Of a stretch of 29,317 nucleotides of DNA, positions 13,097-18,421 are shown in pieces. Numbering within the stretch: the stretch's first letter is position 1; each line of letters starts with the position of its first letter. Both the position numbers and the translations under genes were made by a program. Source of the DNA: a virus. A model generated the notes under the pieces. That model had not been told where the DNA came from. It saw only the letters and a list, made by a program, of their open reading frames with translations, and made no database searches. The stretch lies in the IMG/VR virus record IMGVR_UViG_3300028925_005018, positions 1 through 29,317 of that record; one strand, 5' to 3'.

Positions 13097-14210
13097 TCGT
13101 ATCTCCTTTCTTTTTATTCTTAGATATAGATGTGGTAGCTAAGTCGTAGTCATAGCAAGACTTACATATATAGTACCCACTAGTCTTGATAGCGTCATCA
13201 GCCCAGTCTCCACAATAAGAACACTCTATACCATCTTCCCATTGTTTTTTATTTATGTTACTCTTTACTATGTATTCACAGTCAAAACATACATACTGTA
13301 GATTGTCTGCATCGTAGACTAAATCGTACCACTCTGTAGGCTTGCAGCAAACATCGCAGTCTCTACTCTTAGTATCTATATCAGAATTAACACCGAAGCT
13401 CTGGTCGAAACTAAACTCTCCTCTACCAAATCCGTAGTGATTATAGCTTCTCTCCATTACATAGTTAGATGCTATTGTATTAGTTTCATATGACTTCTTA
13501 TCAAAGTTCATCTTTCCATTAAACTTACTAGTATCTATAGTATATAGAGTATCATTAGATACCTCGTATATTTTCATAGATATTTTTGTACCTTTAATAG
13601 ATTCCTCTAAGATGTCTTTTTGAGAGGCATAGAGTAAGACTCTAGCTTCTTTCCAATATCCGAAATAACAAGGTCTACCAGATTCCTTTAGTAGATGTAA
13701 TATATCTTTATTACTTCTATTCCAGGCTAATGCGTAGTCTCCGTATATTTCATCTAGACATTCTTGAAGGTTATTATTGGAATTAAATAGAGCGAATATA
13801 GCTTGAGAGTCTACCTTGTAAACTTCTTTCTTATTTACAGAGATATCCTCGTGGTTATGAATTACTCCATTATGAGTTCCAATTACAGATCCGATGTGGA
13901 AAGGGTGAGCGTTTTCTAGAGATATATTTCCGTGTGTCTTATACCTTGTATGTCCTAAGACTACAGATGTCTCTGGAGTAAGCTCTGCTATGATTTTATT
14001 CCAATCTCTATGCTTGACAAGATTACTTGACTTTTTTAGAGATTTAAATATCATAGGGTTCTTACCACTACTAATAAAAGCAAGTCCTGTAGAGTGTTCA
14101 CCTCTAACTACAGATAATGCAGTTAGCTTGGTTAATACTCTCTTTAATTGCTTAGATTGGTAATCTGTCTGTGCGTGTTTCTGTTTGGCTATGCCAAATA
14201 TTCCACACAT
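13068..14210 (-). CDS. Class II glutamine amidotransferase with C-terminal zinc ribbons
   Basis: A protein of 380 residues. It begins M-C-G-I-F-G-I-A, with Cys2 as the N-terminal nucleophile. The glutaminase signatures follow: G-H-T-R-Y (86-90, Arg89), A-H-P-F-H near 101-105, T-H-N-G-V-I-H-N (112-119) and Y-G-D-Y-A-L-A-W (156-163). It hydrolyses glutamine to glutamate and ammonia. The sugar isomerase, synthetase or phosphoribosyl domains that usually follow are absent. Instead residues ~285-352 carry two four-cysteine ribbons (C285/288, C308/311; C330/333, C349/352), echoing the zinc knuckles of the amidoligase two genes downstream. It probably feeds ammonia to, or acts as transferase with, that ligase. 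Confidence 0.9.
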   Translation of the reverse strand: MCGIFGIAKQKHAQTDYQSKQLKRVLTKLTALSVVRGEHSTGLAFISSGKNPMIFKSLKKSSNLVKHRDWNKIIAELTPETSVVLGHTRYKTHGNISLENAHPFHIGSVIGTHNGVIHNHEDISVNKKEVYKVDSQAIFALFNSNNNLQECLDEIYGDYALAWNRSNKDILHLLKESGRPCYFGYWKEARVLLYASQKDILEESIKGTKISMKIYEVSNDTLYTIDTSKFNGKMNFDKKSYETNTIASNYVMERSYNHYGFGRGEFSFDQSFGVNSDIDTKSRDCDVCCKPTEWYDLVYDADNLQYVCFDCEYIVKSNINKKQWEDGIECSYCGDWADDAIKTSGYYICKSCYDYDLATTSISKNKKKGDTNDDRQTCFI

Positions 14211-14254
14211 ATTTCCTCTTTTCTAGTTGTTAGAATACTATTACATATATACCT

Positions 14255-14671
14255 CTATGTCCAATAATATTCTAGGTTATTAGGTTCACTCCAACCATAC
14301 CTTGAATAGAACGTAAAGTCCTTTCTAAGTAGGTTGCTTCTATGTGATGCGTGTAGCTTTTCTTTTCCTAGCCAATGTGGCATCTCTACGTTCTCCGAGA
14401 CTCCTACCATTTCCATAGTATTATTATAGCCTCTGAGAATCCATTCCTCTATCATTTTATTCTTATAGAGGAGCAGAGCCTCTTCGTAGCCTTTCCACAT
14501 AGTTACAGCAGGATGATTTAGCCACCCTTTATAGCTCTTACCTGTTTTCGTAGGCACTCCAGATAGAGCGTTAAATATTTGTAGAGCTTCTACTCTTTGT
14601 TTACCTAAACGTCTATAGTCTAATGATTGTGCAGAGAGAGTAAAGTCTTTGTAGGGTAAAAATGTTTGCAT
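14255..14671 (-). CDS. MSMEG_6728-like protein (pyrimidine-dimer glycosylase-type fold)
   Basis: A protein of 138 residues. It matches the MSMEG_6728/DUF family pattern: MQTFLPYKDF-x-SAQSLDYRRLGKQR at the N-terminus, V-E-A-L-Q-I-F, W-L-N-H-P-A-V-x-M-W-K-G-Y-E-E-A-L (~51-67) and E-W-x-x-R-G-Y (~75-82). Members are often annotated as pyrimidine-dimer DNA glycosylase-like by distant similarity to T4 endonuclease V, and occur in phages and actinobacteria; biochemical proof is scarce. The second residue here is Gln, not the Thr nucleophile of endonuclease V. DNA repair or damage tolerance is the likely role. It lies directly upstream of the amidotransferase operon. Confidence 0.8.
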   Translation of the reverse strand: MQTFLPYKDFTLSAQSLDYRRLGKQRVEALQIFNALSGVPTKTGKSYKGWLNHPAVTMWKGYEEALLLYKNKMIEEWILRGYNNTMEMVGVSENVEMPHWLGKEKLHASHRSNLLRKDFTFYSRYGWSEPNNLEYYWT

Positions 14672-14853
14672 TATTTATCTATCTCTACATTTATTTTGAT
14701 CTGTCTACCAAACGCATCTTCGAATTTAACTATTCCTAGAGACATATTTCCATCTCTATCTTGAGCTGTCTCTAATCTTACAGCTTTTACTTCAGTTATA
14801 TCATTAGAAGATAACAGCGTATAGATAGCTGAGTTTATATTCTTAGTATCCAT
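14671..14853 (-). CDS. Hypothetical protein, 60 residues
   Basis: A protein of 60 residues with its ATG in TAATG overlap with the stop of the small membrane protein upstream. It has an N-terminal helix (TKNINSAIYTLLSSND) and then alternating beta-type strands (EVKAVRLETAQ, SLGIVKFEDAFG, QIKINVEI). It looks like a compact alpha/beta domain. Its stop overlaps the start of the MSMEG_6728-like gene. Not recognised. Confidence 0.6.
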   Translation of the reverse strand: MDTKNINSAIYTLLSSNDITEVKAVRLETAQDRDGNMSLGIVKFEDAFGRQIKINVEIDK

Positions 14854-15008
14854 TATTTTCTCCTTATATTATCTCTAATCCACCACTTCATAGTGTGAAA
14901 TACATATAGAAGCATAGCTCCTATAAACCCACCAAATACGTAGATAGCGTGTAGAAGTCCGTGTCCCTCTCCACACCATCCGATCAGATGCTTTAGTGTC
15001 TCTATCAT
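14853..15008 (-). CDS. Small single-span membrane protein, 51 residues
   Basis: A protein of 51 residues flanked by perfect coupling signals: ATGA with the gene before it (15005-15008) and TAATG with the gene after it (14851-14855). Residues ~17-38 (GLLHAIYVFGGFIGAMLLYVF region) form a transmembrane helix with a glycine face, and a basic tail (KWWIRDNIRRK) fits the positive-inside rule. A short N-terminal helix carries His and Cys. It might be a membrane-acting early protein; no family recognised. Confidence 0.7.
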   Translation of the reverse strand: MIETLKHLIGWCGEGHGLLHAIYVFGGFIGAMLLYVFHTMKWWIRDNIRRK

Positions 15009-15238
15009 TTTTTCTCCTCTTTGGTTAATCCATCTATAATTGATTCAATAGTATGAATGCTTAATCCAGGTTTTGCTCTGTCTCTAAACTTTTTATGATT
15101 AAACAGATTATTCTCTTTCTTAAAGTATTTACATAGATTACGCATCAACTTCTCTGCATTTGCTATATAAAGAAAATCTACTCTCTGACCACTTTCTTTT
15201 ATTATATCAGCTATCTTTTCGTAATCACGCTTAACCAT
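15005..15238 (-). CDS. Hypothetical basic protein, 77 residues
   Basis: A protein of 77 residues, basic and helical: KRDYEKIADIIKESGQ at the N-terminus, a lysine/phenylalanine-rich middle (LCKYFKKENNLFNHKKF), and HTIESIIDGLTKEEKK at the end. The stop overlaps the membrane-protein start. It starts one base after the preceding gene's stop. Not recognised. Confidence 0.6.
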   Translation of the reverse strand: MVKRDYEKIADIIKESGQRVDFLYIANAEKLMRNLCKYFKKENNLFNHKKFRDRAKPGLSIHTIESIIDGLTKEEKK

Positions 15239-15412
15239 CTATTGACTCCTTCTATTTAGTTTAATCAACTCTCTATAAAATATTGCTCTAATTCTTTTTA
15301 AGTTATAATTTCTTATCTTACTCTTAGGTGTATCGAACCTACGTTGTAACCACGCTCTACCTTGTTCTAGTGTCTCTGGTGGGTATGCTTTGTTATAATA
15401 GTTTCTACTCAT
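15239..15412 (-). CDS. Hypothetical arginine-rich protein, 57 residues
   Basis: A protein of 57 residues from ATG 15412, chosen because GAAGGA lies seven to eight bases upstream; an in-frame ATG at 15427 lacks a site. It is arginine- and tyrosine-rich (LEQGRAWLQRRFDTPKSKIR; NLKRIRAIFYRELIKLNRR). It overlaps the preceding stop by eight bases. Likely nucleic-acid binding from charge alone. Confidence 0.6.
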   Translation of the reverse strand: MSRNYYNKAYPPETLEQGRAWLQRRFDTPKSKIRNYNLKRIRAIFYRELIKLNRRSQ

Positions 15413-15758
15413 AGAGCAATCCTTCATTACTTAACCAACCATAGAGAACTTCTTCTGCTCTGAATAAGTGCTCATAGACTTCTGTATGTCTCTCTAATGG
15501 AACTTCGTAACCTCTACCAGTAATCTCTATATAACCTAAATCTCCTTCTTTACCATATATATATACCCAGCCTACTCTATCTTCTAGGAACTCAGCAGCT
15601 AGATTGCTTTGCGTAGAGTGCAATCTCTTTCTAGTTGCTTTCCATTTCTCTATAGGTACATTTTCTCTACTATTTCTATCTTTACATTGGCATTTGCCTT
15701 TATTACAGCTCATAGTCTCTACCTTTCTTTCTATAGAAACAGTGGGAGTTTCGGACAT
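15405..15758 (-). CDS. Hypothetical protein with cysteine cluster, 117 residues
   Basis: A protein of 117 residues. An in-frame ATG at 15713 (MSCNKGKCQCKD) with AAGG upstream is an equal candidate start. It has three closely spaced cysteines (C-N-K-G-K-C-Q-C) and a basic linker. A small beta-rich domain follows (GWVYIYGKEGDLGYIEITGRGYEVP), and then a C-terminal helix (EHLFRAEEVLYGWLSNEG). Function unknown. Confidence 0.6.
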   Translation of the reverse strand: MSETPTVSIERKVETMSCNKGKCQCKDRNSRENVPIEKWKATRKRLHSTQSNLAAEFLEDRVGWVYIYGKEGDLGYIEITGRGYEVPLERHTEVYEHLFRAEEVLYGWLSNEGLLYE

Positions 15759-15801
15759 ACTCGTGATCTCTCCCTAGTTTTTCGTCTCTGTTTCTAGTTA
15801 T

Positions 15802-16242
15802 CTACCAGGTTCTTTCATCTCTAAGTATTGGTCGTAGTATCTTAGGGTCGTGTCTCTTAACTTCTGTTCTTATAGGTTTGATAGGTTGTCTCCTATGTAA
15901 TTTTCTATTGTACTTAGTCAAGTAACTAAGTTCTGTTTCTCTAGTCTTGCTGTTCTGCTTGGAAAATGTTTCTACTGTTTGCATTCTCTCTTCTGCATCT
16001 AGAACTAGCCTCGCTAGTCTCCAATGATTTACTCTATGAACTGAACCACTATTTCTATTGGTTATCTCTAACACATCAATCTGGTTATAAACCAGGTTTC
16101 GTAGAAATAATATATGCTCTACTAAGTCCTGACTTCTACTAGCTGTTTTTATTAGACCACCATTTAAGTAGAGGTGCCATTTCTTAGAGAGGTACTCAAT
16201 TTCTATAGGTAGAATTTCTCTATGATTATTATTAGCTGCCAT
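15802..16242 (-). CDS. Hypothetical protein, 146 residues
   Basis: A protein of 146 residues. The first half has a strand-rich unit (EIEYLSKKWHLYLNGGLIKTASRSQDLVEHILFL), which reads like a small domain with an N-terminal hairpin and a helix. The second half is arginine-rich (HRRQPIKPIRTEVKRHDPKILRPIL). It lies downstream of an intrinsic terminator, so expression probably depends on read-through. No recognised motif. Confidence 0.6.
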   Translation of the reverse strand: MAANNNHREILPIEIEYLSKKWHLYLNGGLIKTASRSQDLVEHILFLRNLVYNQIDVLEITNRNSGSVHRVNHWRLARLVLDAEERMQTVETFSKQNSKTRETELSYLTKYNRKLHRRQPIKPIRTEVKRHDPKILRPILRDERTW

Positions 16243-16286
16243 AATTAAATTTCTCTGTAATTTGTTTAATAGATAAAATACTTAGT

Positions 16287-16316
16287 AGATAAAAAGCCCC
16301 TATCTCTAAGGGCTTT
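16287..16316 (-). terminator. Intrinsic terminator/attenuator near the start of the leftward operon
   Basis: Minus-strand AAAGCCC (16316-16310) pairs with GGGCTTT (16299-16293) over seven bases with a ten-base loop, and the T-run TTTTTAT follows. It stands between the genes at 16334 and 15802. Because most of the leftward cluster lies beyond it, it is a likely control point, for example for antitermination or timing. Confidence 0.75.
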
Positions 16317-16333
16317 CTATCTCTTTATTTTAA

Positions 16334-16765
16334 TTACTTGCTCACCTCCTTGCTCTCTTTAGGTACTTCTAATTCTTTGCCGTCTTTGTCTAGATAAACA
16401 GTATTAGACTTAGCATTAATAGTGTACTCAGTAACTCGTCTTTCTACAGTCACCACCTTGTCTAATAATAAAGACATAGACTTAGTCTCTGCTTTGCTAT
16501 AAGAAACTGGGTTATATATAAATGGTTTTAATTTAGCCACTTCAGTTTCACTATTACGATACTGTTCTACATTAGTAGAGTCTTGGCAAAAGTCTATATG
16601 CTTGGAACGTGCTTTTGTCTCTACTATAACAAGCTTACCAGATTCAATAGATTTATTTAGTTCATCTATTTTATCATTCCAACCCATAGATATAAGCTGT
16701 CTCTTCATCTCTGAAAGTTCTTTATTTGTTTTTTGTAACATGATAGTATGTTTCCTTTTTTTCAT
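16334..16765 (-). CDS. Hypothetical coiled-coil/lysine-rich protein, 143 residues
   Basis: A protein of 143 residues from ATG 16765. AAAGGAG lies upstream but with a long 13-base spacing, so the start is uncertain. An ATG at 16744 is the alternative, and a 164-residue reading from 16828 would run into the palindromic repeat. It has a basic N-terminus and a helix LQKTNKELSEMKRQLISMGW. A polar beta-like C-terminal half ends in alternating Lys/Glu. It is upstream of the first terminator. Function unknown. Confidence 0.55.
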   Translation of the reverse strand: MKKRKHTIMLQKTNKELSEMKRQLISMGWNDKIDELNKSIESGKLVIVETKARSKHIDFCQDSTNVEQYRNSETEVAKLKPFIYNPVSYSKAETKSMSLLLDKVVTVERRVTEYTINAKSNTVYLDKDGKELEVPKESKEVSK

Positions 16766-17317
16766 TGTTAGTTTAATACTCCTTTCTACCACATACGCCC
16801 ATAGGTAAATAATGAGACTGAGTCTCAATACTATTAGTAAGCGTTTGGGATTTTAGGGAGTTGTTCATTACTGGATAATACATCAAATATATTTAGTATC
16901 CTAGATAAAAATAGTGCTGGTAGCGTGCGAGCGTTATGAGCGATTCTAGGCAAAATCTAGGTCGTACTCAAGCATACATTACAACGAAAAATATATATGA
17001 TGCAAGTGTTATTTTGATCTGTGATAATGAGACTCAATCTCATGTGAGCTAGGTTCTAATGATAATGAGACCTAATAACAATTGCACTTTTTTCAACCTA
17101 ATAATGAGACTCAGTATCAAATGGCGAGGGGGGGGTGTCGGGCAAACAAAGGAAAGCACACAAAGTAATGAAATTTTACATAATTTTAGAGTGTATATTC
17201 CTTTTCTATTGAAAGTAGGGTATAAGTCTTATATAGGAATAGTCTTATTTGTCCCAAATTCATAGCAAATCAGAGGTTTTTTCATTTCTTCTAGTATACA
17301 TACCAACTTACTAGTTT
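16766..17317. other. Non-coding control region with repeats and G-run
   Basis: About 550 bases hold no supported gene; the frames that open here are short and lack ribosome sites. The stretch contains four ATAATGAGAC repeats, a relatively GC-rich patch at about 16919-16970 (GCGTGCGAGCGTTATGAGCG, then CTAGG-CAAAAT-CTAGG) and eight consecutive G at 17128-17135. I see no tRNA cloverleaf. Placement between the divergent clusters fits an operator region or a replication origin. Confidence 0.6.
16809..17111 (+). repeat. Four ATAATGAGAC(T/C) repeats, three evenly spaced
   Basis: ATAATGAGACT occurs at 16809-16819, 17024-17034 and 17101-17111, and ATAATGAGACC at 17062-17072. The last three start 38 and 39 bases apart. 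Three copies extend into dyads: TGAGACT-G-AGTCTCA at 16813-16827 is perfect, ATGAGA-5-TCTCAT lies at 17027-17043, and a degraded version lies at 17104-17118. The dyad suggests a dimeric protein; the spacing suggests iterons or cooperative operators. Confidence 0.8.
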
Positions 17318-17476
17318 TTATATCAATTTGGGCGTTTTAGATTTATTCAATGTTTTTTCTTTTTTAGGATTAGGAACTGTTGTTTTTGTTTCTACCCAAT
17401 TCCTAAATATTTTTGTATAATTTTTTTCATAACTAGTACGATCTTCTACTCTACTCTTATCTCCTTTAAGACTCAT
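17318..17476 (-). CDS. First gene of the leftward transcript: 52-residue basic protein
   Basis: A protein of 52 residues starting MSLKGDKSRVEDRTSYEKNY, from ATG 17476 with AAAGGA about ten bases upstream. It is polar and lysine-rich with one aromatic helix (YEKNYTKIFRNWVE), then a flexible tail with Pro/Lys (VPNPKKEKTLNKSKTPK). It lies about 100 bases downstream of the strong leftward promoter, which supports it as the first product of that transcript. No family recognised; an early host-takeover or regulatory peptide is possible. Confidence 0.6.
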   Translation of the reverse strand: MSLKGDKSRVEDRTSYEKNYTKIFRNWVETKTTVPNPKKEKTLNKSKTPKLI

Positions 17477-17498
17477 CAGTAAAAATCCTTTCTTTTTG

Positions 17499-17555
17499 GA
17501 TATTATATATAATATCTTTTTTCTTTAGTAGTATATATAATATATATTATATATA
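17499..17555. repeat. Two perfect AT palindromes in the leftward leader
   Basis: 17499-17516 is a perfect 18-base palindrome (GATATTATATATAATATC). 17532-17555 is a perfect 24-base one built from TATATATAA, TATATA and TTATATATA. Both lie between the leftward transcription start (about 17578) and its first gene. They could fold as RNA hairpins, serve as easily melted DNA at an origin, or bind regulators. Confidence 0.75.
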
Positions 17556-17584
17556 TATAATATTCTTCTAGTCTAACTATATAC

Positions 17585-17613
17585 AATATAAGAACTATAT
17601 ATACAATTGTCAA
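17585..17613 (-). promoter_or_regulatory. Strong sigma70-type promoter, leftward (PL)
   Basis: On the minus strand TTGACA (17613-17608), exactly 17 bases, then TATATT (17590-17585). The -35 is perfect and the -10 matches five of six. Predicted start is near 17578. It faces the long minus-strand cluster and is placed back to back with the rightward promoter, the two -35 boxes being 15 bases apart. Confidence 0.8.
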
Positions 17614-17628
17614 GAAAAATAATAGTTC

Positions 17629-17657
17629 TTGTAAAAATAGAACATACAAGTTATATT
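17629..17657 (+). promoter_or_regulatory. Rightward promoter (PR) with internal dyad
   Basis: TTGTAA (17629-17634), 17 bases, TATATT (17652-17657). The predicted start is about 17664, which is the A of the next gene's ATG, so the mRNA would be leaderless. CTTGT (17628-17632) and ACAAG (17646-17650) form an inverted repeat over the -35 and spacer, a possible operator. Confidence 0.6.
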
Positions 17658-17663
17658 GAGTGT

Positions 17664-17864
17664 ATGCGAAATTATAAAAAACAAGATGCACGTACCTACT
17701 GTGCTAACTGGGATGCTGGTAATTGTCTCGGTTGTGATATGCGTAGTGATATCGGAGTCTTGATTATGTATATTGATTCTAAGAAGCATGGAAAGGAATG
17801 TACAATTGATAAAGAATGTAACTATTTTAATCGAGTTGTTGTCCCAGGGATAATTAAAGAATGA
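17664..17864 (+). CDS. Cysteine-rich small protein, 66 residues
   Basis: A protein of 66 residues from ATG 17664. The frame is open upstream to a TTG at 17607, but that lies ahead of the predicted transcription start. Cysteines at 13, 21, 24, 46 and 52 (Y-C-A-N-W-x3-N-C-L-G-C ... E-C-x5-C-N-Y-F) match a pattern common in small phage zinc proteins, with C-x2-C preceded by an Asn/Gly turn and a final C-x-Y-F before a Val-Pro end. It has no Shine-Dalgarno site, fitting a leaderless start. Its TGA overlaps the next ATG. It is the first rightward gene; regulatory or inhibitory roles are possible but unproved. Confidence 0.65.
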   Translation: MRNYKKQDARTYCANWDAGNCLGCDMRSDIGVLIMYIDSKKHGKECTIDKECNYFNRVVVPGIIKE

Positions 17865-18073
17865 AAAAAGTAAATCCAAAGAAAGTAAAGTTTTTAGAAA
17901 AAATAATAAATGATGTAATTAAAAAGCCTAGACCATCTAGAGCAGCAGCTACGTATCATACGTCGCCTGCCTGGGGCTGGGGGAGGGAGTCAAATGAGAG
18001 AACAGGGAGTGATAAAAGCGATAGAGACATCGTATCCAGAGATGATGAAGAGATTCAGTCAAGTAACGGATGA
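17861..18073 (+). CDS. Hypothetical protein, 70 residues, overlapping the DUF1599 gene
   Basis: A protein of 70 residues beginning in an ATGA overlap. The first 30 residues are a basic helix (NPKKVKFLEKIINDVIKKPR). The later half, from the G-rich tract on, overlaps the next gene by 80 bases and is poor in hydrophobic residues (RTGSDKSDRDIVSRDDEE), like a by-product of the other frame. The start is well supported by coupling. The C-terminus may be a disordered tail, or the true end could be nearer if a base error exists. Confidence 0.5.
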   Translation: MKKVNPKKVKFLEKIINDVIKKPRPSRAAATYHTSPAWGWGRESNERTGSDKSDRDIVSRDDEEIQSSNG

Positions 18074-18344
18074 ACAATATAAATTATTCTGTAGAAAACA
18101 ATATGACTATGGCAGCAGTAATATAACTCTTGGTGGCGATCTAGAAAAAGAAGATGATAGAATGTTAGCTTTGATTGCTTTAGTTATTAGAATGAATGAT
18201 AAGGTAAACCGTTTAAAGAACATCCTTGTAAAGCATAGAGGGAAAAATGCTGTTACGGATGAAACATATTTAGATGCATTTAAAGATTTATCCATTTATG
18301 GTGTGATAGCTCAACTTGTATCTGAGAAAGTCTGGGGTAAATAA
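17994..18344 (+). CDS. DUF1599 / nucleotide-modification-associated domain 1 (Nmad1) protein
   Basis: A protein of 116 residues. It carries the DUF1599 pattern: F-C-R-K-Q-Y-D-Y-G-S-S-N-I (~31-43), then D-R-M-L-A-L-I-A-L-V-I-R-M-N-D-K-V-N-R-L-K (~55-75) and a conserved acidic helix E-T-Y-L-D-A-F-K-D-L-S-I-Y-G (~90-103). The family is frequent in phages and was linked by gene context to modified nucleotides; its helical fold recalls MazG/dUTPase-type nucleotide handling. GGAG sits five bases before the ATG in a G-rich tract. It is separate from the cytosine methyltransferase, so no joint pathway is shown. Confidence 0.8.
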   Translation: MREQGVIKAIETSYPEMMKRFSQVTDEQYKLFCRKQYDYGSSNITLGGDLEKEDDRMLALIALVIRMNDKVNRLKNILVKHRGKNAVTDETYLDAFKDLSIYGVIAQLVSEKVWGK

Positions 18345-18421
18345 TGAAATTGTGGAAGTTAATAGAATCTTATATTTTGAAGTTTGCTTTTTTCTTAGTT
18401 AAATTGGGAGATAAACGATGA
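18344..18421 (+). CDS. 25-residue hydrophobic mini-protein
   Basis: A frame of 25 residues with TAATG coupling to the gene before it and ATGA coupling to the exonuclease after it, so both ends fit operon packing. The sequence (MKLWKLIESYILKFAFFLVK, then a charged end) is one amphipathic to membrane-spanning helix. It carries the GGGAG site for the next gene in its last codons. It may be a true micro-protein or chiefly a translational coupler. Confidence 0.55.
   Translation: MKLWKLIESYILKFAFFLVKLGDKR

Noticed and set aside
16919-16980. GC-richer patch considered as a tRNA or small RNA
   Set aside because: Short complementary arms exist (CTAGG around CAAAAT is direct, not inverted) but there is no T-loop consensus, acceptor stem or anticodon arm.
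17059-17265. A 68-residue plus-strand frame in the control region
   Set aside because: It translates the repeats and the poly-G run, has no ribosome site and no promoter in the right direction.
16766-17663. CRISPR array or attachment site
   Set aside because: The repeats are 11 bases with uneven overall spacing and no integrase gene is present; they fit operators or iterons better.
17503-17691. A 62-residue minus-strand hydrophobic frame (Tyr/Ile repeats) over the divergent promoters
   Set aside because: It is the translation of the AT palindromes and starts upstream of the predicted leftward transcription start; composition explains it.
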